A stretch of DNA of 64,000 bases from Ascarosepion bandense (GCA_037127315.1 JBBBDQ010000447.1:97501-161500); one strand, 5' to 3'; shown: positions 33,035 through 46,100, counted from the stretch's first letter. Translations and numbers: made by a program. The notes: generated from the letters alone by a model not told the origin.

Positions 33035-33504
33035 TTAAATATAAAAACCAATGAATGACTATTATGTTTAATCATGAGCCGTTCTAAGTATCGTATTTTT
33101 TAAGTTCAGTTGAAAATAAAGACAGAAATTGTCCAACTCTTGGTGTTTCATTATTATCCTTGTTCTAGGCTTTTAATCTGGTCATAACACATTACATTGC
33201 ATTTAGATAAATGCTTCTCTTGACATTTCGGTTTCTGACGCAGTGTGTCGTCATAGAACCGCATTACAAATTTACGAACTGCATCTGCTATTCGGTGACT
33301 GTTATCGTTGCTTTGCAATGTTTTGTGCCAACGCAAGATAAAATCATATTTGATAGTAGATGTATTTATGTTAACGTCCATATTACCTCTCTGAAGATGG
33401 ATTATGTAAACCGAAAGCTTAGAACCAGCATAATAATAAAAATATCCAAATGTTGGATAATTTTTGTCTTTACTTTCACCTGAAATGAAAGCCAAAATAC
33501 GATG
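33035..33504. mobile_element. MITE with long terminal inverted repeats, copy 3 (right end lost)
   Basis: Left end TTAAATATAAAAACCAATGA, ATCATGAGCCGTTCTAAGTA; interior CGTCATAGAACCGCATTACA and CCTCTGAAGATGGATTATGT. The right inverted repeat stops at CCAAAATACGATG, where the minisatellite-bearing family begins at 33,506, so that element inserted into or replaced the MITE's end. Confidence 0.65.
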
Positions 33505-33505
33505 T

Positions 33506-33910
33506 CCCAGCTATGAGCAAATATTTAACTCCCAAACTGGCGTCAAAATACTACGAAATTATAAAAATACACTTTTATAGAAATATATACATAAAAATAG
33601 ACTTTTAGAGAAAAATATACGTTTTTGAAAGAAAAATATTTCCAACAAAACATTTTTGAGGAAAAAATGATCATAACACATTTTTGAAGGAAAAAAAATT
33701 ATTCTCACCAAAACATTTTTGAATACAAAACTAGAAGACATTTTCAGTTTTCTAAAATAAATAAGTACAAAACATTTTCATTAAAATCTGACTAAATTAA
33801 CCTTCTCACTATAACCGAACATTAAAAAATACCTTAAACCCCCAACTTTTTGGCATTACATGACCCACAAAGGTCGATATGCCGTGAAACGAAATTCAAA
33901 CTCAAACTCA
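33506..33910 (+). mobile_element. Minisatellite-bearing mobile family, short copy
   Basis: Starts CCAGCTATGAGCAAATATTT and has several ACATTTTTGA(A/G)GGAAAAA-type units. Ends with GGCATTACATGACCCACAAA and GTCGATATGCCGTGAAAC, then an AAACTCAAACTC tail. Matches 40,570-40,930. Confidence 0.65.
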
Positions 33911-33990
33911 AACTCTATATATTCCTTGCAATTATTAAATTCTGTCCAGTTAAGAATTCATTTAAATATATATATATATAAATATATTAT

Positions 33991-34331
33991 TGGAGTAGAT
34001 AGACTAACCTGTCGCCCGGTTTACCCTCCACCCACGTCTATTGAAGAGGTGAAGAGACTCATCCCTTATTCCCTGTTTAGAATGTGGTTTCCGGCTTTCT
34101 CTTTTCCACTCTTCTCACTCCTTTTCCTATTTTTTTCAATTGGAGTAGATAGACTAAACTATCGCCCGGTTCACACTCCAGCCACGTCTGTTGAACAGGT
34201 GGAGAGGCTCATCCCTTGTTCCATGTTTAGGATGTGGTTTCCGGCTTTCTCTTTTCTCTTTTCCAATCTTTTCACTCTTACGTAGCCCCCCTGCACATCA
34301 GTGGCGTCACCGCCTTGCTCTGGGTGCTATG

Positions 34332-34332
<1 letters not shown>
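33991..34332 (+). repeat. Two units of a 150-162 bp VNTR plus LINE-A-type 3' tail
   Basis: Units start TGGAGTAGATAGACTAA at 33,991 and 34,141 and run through CGCCCGGTT, ATGTGGTTTCCGGCTTTC and a pyrimidine-rich end. The tail (34,268-34,332: CGTAGCCCCCCTGCACATCA, GTGGCGTCACCGCCTTGC) is the LINE-A 3' end. Reverse array at 57,927-58,555. Confidence 0.75.

Positions 34333-34333
<1 letters not shown>

Positions 34334-34379
<46 letters not shown>
34334..34379. repeat. (AT)n microsatellite
   Basis: Uninterrupted AT run at the 3' end of the VNTR element. Confidence 0.95.
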
Positions 34380-34382
<3 letters not shown>

Positions 34383-35149
34383 CAGTATGTCGGAGCGAAC
34401 AGTAGTCTTTCAGTTATACTAATTTTTTACTAATTTAATCTTTCACTGTTAGTGTTTCTTTTCTTTTCCCCTATTCACTCTCTCAATTATATATTGCAAT
34501 TTAACTACCCCTTTCTTTTATCTCTTCCTCTCTCACGTATTGATATTATTACTCTCTCTCTCTCTCTCTCTCTCGCTCTTTATCTCTTTCCACATACACT
34601 CACACGCTTTACAAACACACACGCACTCTTTCTCTTTTTCTCACTCGCATAGGTTCGAATCTTAGTCTCGATAGTCTGATGTGGACTTAATAATGGTCGA
34701 CAGTCCGTATTCCTGATGTTTCAAATATGAAAAATCTTGTTTTACTAAAAATCTTTCTGGTAGCAGTTATCTTTATTGTGTCTGCATTTTGAGAGAAAAT
34801 GGGCGCCGTCTATTCATAGCTGTTACCCTCTGAAAAGCCAATAAAACTTAGAAAATGGGCACCGTCTATTCATAGCTGTTACCCTCTGAAAAGCCATAAA
34901 ACTTAGAATAACTGCATGTCATAACTCCAGGTAGGTGATCAGACTATAATTATTTTATTTTATTAATCTTATTAAATGAAATTAGAACTGCGTGATTTTA
35001 ATTATCAAAAAATGATTTAGTTTTGTGTCACGAATAATTAGTTAAGAAAAAATGTTTCCAATCCAGGTACGATGACAAAACCAAATGATTCTTTATTTAT
35101 TCATTTGTTTAAATTTATAACAAACATGGGACTAAAATAACAAGTAGGA

Positions 35150-35150
<1 letters not shown>
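34380..35150. other. No gene; CT run and a 57-bp tandem duplication
   Basis: A (CT)n run at about 34,553-34,576 and two copies of GAAAATGGGC...CAGCTGTTACCCTCTGAAAA-type sequence (34,795-34,850 and 34,852-34,907) differing by very few bases. No gene recognised. Confidence 0.6.
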
Positions 35151-36830
<1,680 letters not shown>

Positions 36831-36984
36831 TAATTATAGAAAGAAATAAAAAAAAATATAGCAAACAAAGGAAAAAGACTTGAGCATAAATCAAGGAATA
36901 ATTTCGTTAAAAACTGAACAAATCTTCAAAACAAGTTAATTACCTCGACAGCGTTTAATTATGAACGGGATTCAAGAAGAAAAA

Positions 36985-37335
36985 AGACGGGGATTGACGT
37001 TGCACTTAATTTTTTGGGGATTGTAGTTATAAGGGAAGCAAGTAAAGGGAGTTCCAAAGGTGTGAAGTGCAAAGAAAATAAACTGTTGGAGTAGAGGTGA
37101 CAGTTACATTTAACTATTTTAACGCTAAAAGAGTGGGACCTCAATGCCAATTCAGTAGCACGCTTAAATTCATATCTTTGGAGAACCAGGAAAAAAGTTT
37201 ATTGGAACCGTTACCATGAAAATATTTATAGAAAAGACGTAGAGAAGCTAGTTCACGTCGGTGAGAAAAGGACTTTTCCATGGTCGCATTTCGACCATCG
37301 TGAATAAAGGAATTGCTCAAATGTAATTAATTAAT
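36985..37335 (-). pseudogene. LINE-A 3' end fragment
   Basis: Minus strand; on the plus strand GATTGACGTTGCACTTAATT, GGGAAGCAAGTAAAGGGAGT, AAAGAGTGGGACCTCAATGC and a FYKYF-like end (GAAAATATTTATAGAAAAGA) match the other LINE-A copies. No poly(A) preserved. Confidence 0.65.
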
Positions 37336-37890
37336 AATCTTTTTCACTTGAACGAAAAAATACGATTAACCTGAAAAAAAGAAAATAGGACTTTCTTATT
37401 TTTCGCCTAATAATGTGAGTAGCAGTGATCATAGCACAGCTCTGCGTGTCGTCTGTGGCGACAGACTATTTTCTCTCCTAATTCACCAAACACTCTCTCT
37501 ATATACTAGTCTCTTCATTGGCTTACGATATTACAGACTTGAAGAAAATTTAACTCAAGTCTATTTCTGCCTGTCGTAGTTTTCCAGATTACCTTTCATT
37601 TCCGGTGAAAACTTTTTGATCGGTTTTGACCGACACCCAGATTTGCAATAAGGATGTCTTTAATTCTTTGTGTCACAATTCGCAAACGCACCGTCTCCAG
37701 CATTCAAAGACATCAACATATTCAAAAATATTGAACCTCTCACTAAAACTTGGGTAGATTAGAAATCAAAGCTACCTCGAACATGCAATATGTAAGCTTC
37801 TTGCTTTTAAATTGATCTCTGAACTAGAAAGCCTACTTGTTTTTCTTTGACTATTGCCTGAAGAATCACTTTTAACAGATTATTTCAAAT
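37336..37890. other. No recognisable feature
   Basis: AT-rich sequence; nothing recognised. Confidence 0.4.
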
Positions 37891-37892
37891 AT

Positions 37893-37897
37893 GTCTA

Positions 37898-37928
<31 letters not shown>

Positions 37929-37930
37929 CA

Positions 37931-37970
<40 letters not shown>

Positions 37971-38020
37971 TGTGTGCGTGTGTGTGTGTGCGTGCGTGCG
38001 CGTGTGTGTGTGTGTGACTG
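37893..38020. repeat. (GT)n microsatellite with GCGT interruptions
   Basis: Alternating purine-pyrimidine run with GTGCGTGCACGTGTGCG interruptions, a sequence class that can adopt Z-DNA. The Cys/Val frame through it is not a gene. Confidence 0.95.
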
Positions 38021-38261
38021 GTGTGCATGTGTGTCGGCATTTATTTTCAATATTTCGATTCCCTGCTTTTCATAGTTTTGCAGTATATGGAAGGGTCTGT
38101 CGCAACCTTCCCTACATTTTAGGAGTATTTCTTGTAAATTTTAATTTTCTAAAATTCAAAAAAAAAAAGAAAAAAAAAACAGAAAAATACGCCGAAAGAT
38201 CCGTGTTCGGGTACGAGATTAAGTTGAATGTGACGAAACGCAGAATCGCCGGCACTTACTC

Positions 38262-38715
38262 TTTTTTAAAATCATTTCACCCCAGGTAAGGTGCGAAAGC
38301 CAATTGTGTGCAGGAGCTTTGAAGGAGTAAAAATGAAAGAGAAGAGTGAGCATAGGGAGAATTGTGGAAAAGACAAATTGAACAGGATTCGAGAATAATA
38401 AAGATGGCGATTAACATTTAATTTGTTGGCGATTGTAGTTGTCAGGGAAGCAAGTAAACAGAATAGAGTTCCACAGGCAGGACGTGCGAGAAAAGAAACG
38501 ATTGGATTATAAGTTGGGGTTAGATTTAATTATTTCAACGCTAAAAGGGTGGGACTTCAATGCCAATTCAGTAGCACGCTTAAATTCATATTTTTGGAGG
38601 ACCAGGAAAAAAGTTTATTAGAACTGTTGATGTGAAAATATTTGTAGAAAAGACAGAGAGAAGCTACTACACGTCGGTGAAAAGTGATTGAAGTCAAGAT
38701 GTCATGTCAGGATGG
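38262..38715 (-). pseudogene. LINE-A 3' end fragment with terminal tail
   Basis: On the plus strand TTTTTTAAAATCATTTCACC and CCAGGTAAGGTGCGAAAGCC mark the 3' end. ACATTTAATTTGTTGGCGAT, GCAAGTAAACAGAATAGAGT and AAAGGGTGGGACTTC follow. Matches 36,985-37,335 and 39,175-39,690. Confidence 0.7.
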
Positions 38716-39174
38716 ATTATATTATATATCCTTTTTGGATTTAATCAAGAACGAGGTGGATTTATAAACGTGCAAGATGTGTGCAAGCATTGACACTTTG
38801 CATCAGACATAAAACCTTCAGTTTCAGGTTTTAAAACTTCATTATGTAACCACAAATGGGTACAGGGTTTGTCTAAATCAGCTTGTTTAGCTGTGAGCAG
38901 AGTATCGATCATGGAGAGGCCTGTATTGTTATCTCTCTGCATTTAATTTGCAACCGGGTCAAGATGATTTCTTTTACGAATACTTAATGACTGCTTGTAC
39001 CTATGTTTTTCCCATTTTTAGATTTATTACCCACATCTCACTTTTGTATGAGTCTCACCTGTGAAAAAATTAAGATAGAAATCTTAATTACATTTTCTCC
39101 TTTTGTAAGAAGTACGAGTGTTTTGCCTCAAGAATAATGTTCAGCTATCGCTCATCTTTCTCTGTGAGACGTTT
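38716..39174. other. No recognisable feature
   Basis: A 65-codon minus-strand frame here has no recognisable domain. Confidence 0.4.
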
Positions 39175-39690
39175 TTTTATAATCATATCACCGCATGCAA
39201 GGCAGTTTACTACCATTGGTACGCAGAAGGTTACATAGGAAAAACGCTATGAGAAAGAGTGACAGGTTATAGGGGCTATCAGGAAGTAGGTAAAAGAAGA
39301 ATGAGAATACTGATGAGAGTGGACGGAGAAAGGAGCGTGAGAGAGAGGACGCAGGTTAGTGAGAGAGGAAATGACTATTGACTTTACATTTAAATTCTTG
39401 GAGATTGTACCTGTCGAGGAAGCAAGTAAACGGAAGAAAACTCTACAGGTGGGAAGTGCGAGAAAAGAAGCTGTTGTAGTAGGAATTGCGTTTACATTTT
39501 ATTGGATTCACAGTAAAAGGGTGGGACCTAGTTGCTAGTCTAGTAGCTCGAGTAAATTTATATATAAGGGTCACCAGGGAGCTAAGTTAATCGGAGCAGA
39601 AGCTGTGAAAATATTTGTAGAAAAGACAGAGGGAAGCCACATTGCGTCGATGAGATAGTGACTGCATCTGAGTTGCCAAGTGGAAATTTT
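39175..39690 (-). pseudogene. LINE-A 3' end fragment
   Basis: Plus-strand view: TTTTTTATAATCATATCACC, GCATGCAAGGCAGTTTACTA (3' end), TTTAAATTCTTGGAGATTGT, AGCAAGTAAACGGAAG, AAAGGGTGGGACCTA, then GGAGCAGAAGCTGTGAAAAT, the complement of the FYKYFHSFCSD-type coding end. 5'-truncated near 39,690. Confidence 0.75.
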
Positions 39691-39954
39691 TGAACAAATT
39701 TCGTATAATGGAGTTGCCAATGAATTTTGCAGAAAATGTAATTAGAAATGAGAAAAAAGGAATTGCCAATTTCCAAGAATGAGACTAGCATTTCAAGAAT
39801 GGCACTAGCATTAATGCAAAATCCACTTTGTTTTTTAATATAGATACAAATTCTTTGTGATTGCTATTAACTTATGTATTTTTTTTTTACATTATAAAGG
39901 CCCTTTTTCTTTTTTCTTTTTCTTTTGTAATTGCATCTGGCAGCAATACTTCTG

Positions 39955-40930
39955 ATTAGGAGGTTGTGAGGAGCATGGAACCACCTCTTAATAGCTGCTG
40001 TTCCCAGGTCCACCCTGACACGAAGTGGTAGCAAGGCCTCTGATTGGGAGGTTGTGAGGAGCATGGAACCACCTCTTAATAGCTGCTGTTCCCAGGTCCA
40101 CCCTGACACGAAGTGGTAGCAAGGCCTCTGATTGGGAGGTTGTGAGGAGCATGAAACCACCTCTTAATTGCTGTTGTTCCCAGGTCCACCCTGACCCGAA
40201 GTGGTAGCAAGGCCTCTGATTGGGAGGTTGTGAGGAGCATGGAACCACCTCTTAATAGCTGCTGTTCCCAGGTCCACCCTGACACGAAGTGGTAGCAAGG
40301 CCTCTGATTGGGAGGTTGTGAGGAGCATGAAACCACCTCTTAATTGCTGTTGTTCCCAGGTCCACCCTGACCCGAAGTGGTAGCAAGGCCTCTGATTGGG
40401 AGGTTGTGAGGAGCATGGAACCACCTCTTAATAGCTGCTGTTCCCAGGTCCACCCTGACACGAAGTGGTAGCAAGGCCTCTGATTGGGAGGTTGTGAGGA
40501 GCATGGAACCACCTCTTTTAATTGCTGCTGTTCCCAGGTCCACCCTGATCTGGAGTAGTAGCACCTGCTAGGATCCCAGCTATAGGCAAATTGTTAACCC
40601 CCAAACTATGAAAGCATAAAAATACACTTTTATAGAAATATATAAAAATAGACTTTTATAGAAAAATATACATTTTTGAGGGAAAAAATTATCGAAACAC
40701 ATTTTTGAAGGAAAAACATTATTCTCTAAAAAATATTTTTGAATACGACACTAAAAGACATTTTCAATTTTCTAAAATTAAAATGAATAAAAACAAAACA
40801 TTTCATTAAAATCTGACTAAACCAACATTCTCACTATAACCGAACATTAAATAAAATATCTTAAAATCCCACTTTTTTGGTATTAAATAACCCACAGAGG
40901 TGTTGACATGTCATTAAACAAAACTCAAAC
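39955..40930 (+). mobile_element. Minisatellite-bearing mobile family, long copy
   Basis: Seven 88-bp units (39,961-40,570), the joint CCAGCTATAGGCAAATTGTT, a few ACATTTTTGA-type units, then GGTATTAAATAACCCACAGA and a AAAACTCAAACTC tail. This is the family at 30,060-30,790 and 33,506-33,910 with its 88-bp part expanded. Confidence 0.65.
39961..40562. repeat. 88-bp minisatellite, seven units
   Basis: Units start AGGTTGTGAGGAGCATG at 39,961, 40,049, 40,137, 40,225, 40,313, 40,401 and 40,489. Two sub-types occur: A (CATGGAACC, TAATAGCTGCTG, CTGACACG) and B (CATGAAACC, TAATTGCTGTTG, CTGACCCG), in the order A A B A B A A'. 88 is not a multiple of three, so the minus-strand frames shift each unit. 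Confidence 0.95.
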
Positions 40931-41221
40931 TCATCTTCATTTGTATATCTTTTTATGTTCTTATTTTTAGTTGTGTGTATATTGTATTTATGTTACTGTG
41001 TGCGTACATGGCCTTTTAAGGTTGTGTGTTTGTTTAATGTTTAATTTATGTGTAGTTATATCTATTCAGTTGTTTCTTCTTGTATATTATTTGTCCTTTA
41101 TGATTCTTGCATATGTATGATTTTGTGCACATGTTGTTTATTTCTGTGACATTTATGGTATCTGTTCTTAAATGTTTAAATGTATACACAGCCACCCTTT
41201 ACCTAACTTCATTTTCCCTGG
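40931..41221. other. No recognisable feature
   Basis: GT/AT-rich sequence between the mobile family and the 5S block. Confidence 0.4.
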
Positions 41222-41338
41222 GCTTACGGCCTATCACGTTGAATACACCGGTTCTTGCTCGATCTCCGAAGTTAAGCAACGTTGAGCCTGGTCAGTACTT
41301 AGATGGGTGACCGCTTGAGAATACCAGGTGCTGTAAGC
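41222..41338 (+). rRNA. 5S rRNA-like sequence (first of a tandem pair)
   Basis: About 117 bases: GCTTACGGCCTATCACGTTG (one base short near position 11), GAAGTTAAGCAACGTTGAGC, GATGGGTGACCGCTTGAGAA, ATACCAGGTGCTGTAAGC. It is followed by TTTT, a possible Pol III stop, then AGTGGTGGATGTGCGT, which equals the first bases of the SINE head at the 13.5-kb locus. After only those bases the next 5S starts. It may be a relic of a 5S-SINE unit truncated within the SINE head. Confidence 0.7.
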
Positions 41339-41358
41339 TTTTAGTGGTGGATGTGCGT

Positions 41359-41477
41359 GCTTACGGCCATATCACGTTGAATACACCGATTCTCGCTCGA
41401 TCACCGAAGTTAAGCAACGTTGAGCCTGGTCAGTACTTAGATGGGTGACCGCTTGGGAATACCAGGTGCTGTAAGCG
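41359..41477 (+). rRNA. 5S rRNA-like sequence (second of a tandem pair)
   Basis: The best-preserved of the three: GCTTACGGCCATATCACGTT, ATACACCGATTCTCGCTCGA, GAAGTTAAGCAACGTTGAGC, CAGTACTTAGATGGGTGACC and ATACCAGGTGCTGTAAGC are all in the expected order with only scattered differences from animal 5S rRNA. All internal control elements (A-box, intermediate element, C-box) look present. No T-run follows; it reads straight into TATAGTGACGGATGAGTG and a SINE head. Whether it is transcribed as 5S rRNA is not decidable from sequence. Confidence 0.75.
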
Positions 41478-41815
41478 TATAGTGACGGATGAGTGTTGTG
41501 GTGCAGTGGATATCGGCTCGGAAAGAGAAATCGGTGAGCCAAGTTCGAATTCCAGTTTAATACCTCCATTCACTGAAGCACTGGTACCCTTGGGAAAGGT
41601 ATTAATCCGTCCATTCCCTCCAGTTATGGATTAAATAACAAGGGTAGGACTTGGGGACCCTGCTCTTAAAAAAAACAAATCCCAATTAATCGTGAAAAGA
41701 AAAACGTTGTAAAAATAAAATAACCTTACCCAAAAATAACTGGTTATGACCTTAAAATGATCCCATAAGGATTGATAGGTCGTTAAGCCTCAAAAACAAA
41801 CAAACAATCATTTTC
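41359..41815 (+). mobile_element. Chimeric 5S rRNA-tRNA SINE, copy 2
   Basis: 5S module, joint AGTGACGGATG, tRNA head (GTGGTGCAGTGGATATCGGC; B-box AAGTTCGAATTCC), body TTAATCCGTCCATTCCCTCC to AATAACAAGGGTAGGACTTG, then a linker and tail GATCCCATAAGGATTGATAG-GTCGTTAAGCC followed by AAACAAACAAAC. Same module order as 13,361-13,860. A truncated unit lies immediately upstream at 41,222-41,358. Confidence 0.7.
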
Positions 41816-41976
41816 TCTGTGGGCAAACCTAAAGTTTCTTTTAATATACTGAGTTATATTAAAACATTTGATTTTTCGGGTTTGAAAAAGCAGTTTGTAA
41901 TTTTTCCAATTGCTGAAATAAATTCTAGATTTGTAACCGTTTAATTATATATTGAGTTTTATTTCTCTCTCTTTCA

Positions 41977-42009
<33 letters not shown>

Positions 42010-42215
42010 ATATTTTATTTGCAAGTATCGTTAAAATGGCAGATAAGTAATGTTAATTCACTTTCAACTAAATATATAAATAGATTTATTTATATATATA
42101 TCTTTTTATACTCAGTTAAATATCAAATTCATCATTCATAATAGCTAAAATTAAAACCGTAAATGCTTGGATAAGTAAAAGATTCGAACAATTCTATCTA
42201 TCATAAAAAGACCGT
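41816..42215. other. AT-rich; short (CT)n and (AT)n runs
   Basis: (CT)n/(AT)n at about 41,962-42,008. No gene recognised. Confidence 0.5.

Positions 42216-42267
<52 letters not shown>
42216..42267. repeat. (AT)n microsatellite
   Basis: Uninterrupted AT run directly 5' of the fold-back element. Confidence 0.95.
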
Positions 42268-42271
<4 letters not shown>

Positions 42272-42279
42272 ATGTGTAT

Positions 42280-42562
42280 TTAAGCAGGATTTTTTCATTA
42301 ATGGATGCTTTATTAAATAATATAGACAAGTTTTGAATATTTTATGAAAATTCTTTTCATATTCTCTGATAAGCTTAATAGCATTATCATTATATGAAGA
42401 AAGAATTCTTAGATTGGATCATTTAAAAAATTATGTATCAATATTGTAATTTTCTTTTTTCATTTAATGATAATGTTATTAAGCTTATCAGAGAGTATGA
42501 AAAAAAATTACATAAAATAAATAGACTAAAATTGTCTATACTTTTTAATGAAACAAGCATGC

Positions 42563-42570
<8 letters not shown>
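42280..42570. mobile_element. Fold-back / MITE-like element
   Basis: Arms of at least 80 bp are imperfect reverse complements: left TTCATATTCTCTGATAAGCT-TAATAGCATTATCATT, right AATGATAATGTTATTAAGCT-TATCAGAGAGTATGAA. Weaker complementarity extends outward (GCAGG...TTTTCATTAA against TTAATGAAAC-AAGCATGC). It is flanked on both sides by AT runs. No coding potential. Confidence 0.7.
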
Positions 42571-42602
<32 letters not shown>

Positions 42603-42615
42603 GTATATATATATG

Positions 42616-42646
<31 letters not shown>

Positions 42647-42648
42647 AC

Positions 42649-42701
<53 letters not shown>

Positions 42702-42702
42702 A

Positions 42703-42776
<74 letters not shown>

Positions 42777-42868
42777 CATATATATATACATATACATATA
42801 TATATATATATATATACTATATATATATATATATACGTATATATATATATATATATGTATATATATAC

Positions 42869-42910
<42 letters not shown>

Positions 42911-42960
42911 GTATATATACATACATATATATATATATATTTATATATATATATATATAT
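42566..42960. repeat. Alternating AT/ATGT/ATAC block
   Basis: About 395 bp made almost only of TA, GTATA and ATAC steps, with internal palindromes. All long frames here (Tyr-Ile repeats) come from composition. Confidence 0.95.
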
Positions 42961-43120
42961 AGTATTTAATTGTGATAATGACTCGGTTGCTGTTTATTCG
43001 TAGTTTTACTGATAGAATGTATTTTTTATCGTAAAATATTCATTATGTTTTGTGACTATTGAATTTTTCTTGAATAAGTTTTCTATTGTCACAATTACAA
43101 AACATCATTCAACACAAAAA

Positions 43121-46100
43121 AATAAAAAACGAAAAAAACGTTATCAAAACATATATTAAACCAGAAAGAAACACCATTACCACCAAAATTAAATAAGAAA
43201 TATAAAAAATATAATATAAAAAACGTTATCAAAACATAGATTAAACCAGAAAGAAACACCATTACCACCAAAATTAAATAAGAAATATAAAAAATATAAA
43301 TATAAAAAACGTTATCAAAACATAGATTAAACCAAGAAGAAACACCATTACCACCAAAATTAAATAAGAAATATAAAAAATATAAATATAAAAAACGTTA
43401 TCAAAACATAGATTAAATAGAAAAACGCATTACCACCAAAATTAATAAGAAATATAAAAAATAAATATAAAAAGCGTTATAAAAACATAGATTAAATAAG
43501 AAGAAACACCATTACCACCGAAATTAAATAAGAAATATAAAAAATATAAACATAAAAAACGTTATCAAAACATATATTAATGAAAGAAACACCATTACAC
43601 CAATTAAATAAAAAATATAAAAAATATAAATATAAAAAACGTTATCAAAACATGGAATTAAACCGAGAAAAACACCATTACCACCAAAATTAAATAAGAA
43701 ATATAAAAATATAAATATAAAAAACGTTATCAAAATATAGATTAAACCAAGAAAGAAACACCATTACCACCAAAATTAAATAAAAAATATAAAAAATATA
43801 AATATAAAAAACGTTATCAAAACATAAATTAAACCAGAAGAAACACCATTACCACCAAAATTAAATAAGAAATATAAAAATATAAATACTAAAAACGTTA
43901 TCAAAACATATAATGCACAAAACTGAAAACACCATTACCACCAAAATTAAATAAGAAATATAAAAAATATAAATGTAAAAAACGTTATCAAAACATAAGA
44001 TTAAACCAGAAAAGAAACACCATTACCACCAAAATTAAATAAAATATAAAAAATATAAATATAAAAAACGTTATCAAAACACTGAATTAAACCAGAAAAC
44101 ACCATTACCACCAAAATTAAATAAGAAATATAAAAAATATAAATATGTAAAAGCATTATCAAAACATACTATTAAACCAGAAAAACACCATTACCAAAAT
44201 TAAATAAGAAATATAAAAAATATAAATATAAAAAACGTTATCAACATAGATTAAACCCAGAAGAAACACCATTACCACCAAAATTAAATAGAAAATATAA
44301 AATAATAAATATAAAAAACGTTATCAAAACATAGATTAAACCAGAAAACACCATTACCACCAAAATTAAATAAAATATAAAAAATATAAATATAAAAAAC
44401 GTTATAAAAAACATAAATTAAATAAGAAAGAAACATTACCACAAATTAAATAAGAAATATAAAAAAATATAAATATAAAAAACGTTATCAAAACATAGAT
44501 TAAACCAGAAAGAAACACCATTACCACCAAAATTAAATAAGAAATATAAAAAATATAAATATAAAAAACGTTATCAAAACACATAGATTAAATAAGAAAG
44601 AAACACCATTACCACCAAAATTAAATAAGAAATATAAAAAATATAAAAATATAAAAAACGTTATCCAAAACATATATTAAACCCAGAAAGAAACACCATT
44701 ACCACCAAAATTAAATAAGAAATATAAAAAAAATATAAATATAAAAAACGTTATCAAAACATACGATTAAACCAGAAAGAAACACCATTACACCAAAATT
44801 AAATAAGAAATATAAAAAATATAAATATAAAAAACGTTATCAAAACATAGATTAAATGAAAGAAACACATTCTTACAAAATTAAATAAGAAATATAAAAA
44901 ATATAAATATAAAAAACGTTATCAGAAACATAGATTAAACCAGAAAGAAACACCATTACCACCAAAATTAAAATAAGAAATATAAAAAATATAAATATAA
45001 AAAACGTTATCAAAACATAGATTAAACCAGAAAACACCATTACCACCAAAATTAAATAAGAAATATAAAAAATATAAATATAAAAAACGTTATCAAAACA
45101 TATATTAAACCAGAAAGAAACACCATTACCACCAAAATTAAATAAGAAATATAAAAAATATAAATATAAAAAAACGTTATCAAAACATAGATTAAACCAG
45201 AAAACACCATTACCACCAAAATTAAATAGAAGATATAAAAAATATAAATATAAAAAACGTTATCAAAACATATATTAAACCAGAAAGAAACACCATTACC
45301 ACCAAAATTAAATAAGAAATATAAAAAATATAAATATAAAAAACGTTATCAAAACATAGATTAAACCAGAAAGAAACACCATTACCACCAAAATTAAATA
45401 AAAAATATAAAAAATATAAATATAAAAAACGTTATCAAAACATAGATTAAACAGAAAGAAACACCATTACCACCAAATTAAATAAGAAATATAAAAAATA
45501 TAAATATAAAAAACAATTATAAAACATATATTAAACCAGAAAGAAACACATACCACAAAATTAAATAAAAAAATATAAAAAATATAAATATAAAAAACGT
45601 TATCAAAACATAGATTAAACCAGAAAGAAACACCATTACCACCAAAATTAAATAAGAAATATAAAAAATAAATATAAAAAACGTTATCAAAACATATATT
45701 AAACCAGAAAGAAACACCATTACCACCAAAATTAAATAAGAAATATAAAAAATATAAATATAAAAAACGTTATCAAAACATGAATTAAACCAGAAAGAAA
45801 CACCATTACCACCAAAATTAAATAAGAAATATAAAAAATACATAAATAAAAACGTTATCAAAACATAGATTAAACCAGAAAGAAACACCATTACCACCAA
45901 AATTAAATAAGAAATATAAAAAATATAAATATAAAAAACGTTATCAAAACATAGATTAAACCAGAAAGAAACACCATTACCATAAATAAGAAATATAAAA
46001 AATATAAATATAAAAAACGTTATCAAAACATATATTAAACCAGAAAGAAACACCATTACCACCAAAATTAAATAAGAAATATAAAAATATAAATATAAAA

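Noticed and set aside
39867..40564. Repeated 86-codon minus-strand frames (VPCSSQPPNQRPCYH-like)
   Set aside because: They overlap each other with an 88-bp step inside a minisatellite, and the step shifts the frame.
41222..41477. The 5S pair as part of a genuine 5S rDNA cluster
   Set aside because: The spacer is a piece of SINE head, the following sequence is a SINE, and copies show base losses; a functional gene cannot be fully excluded.
42526..43003. Tyr-Ile repeat frames on both strands
   Set aside because: Translation of alternating AT/ATGT microsatellite.
45517..46065. Minus-strand frames of 60-180 codons with VVMVFLSGLIYVL repeats, looking like membrane proteins
   Set aside because: They are produced by the 86-bp satellite, whose length is not a multiple of three; frame and sequence change with every indel.
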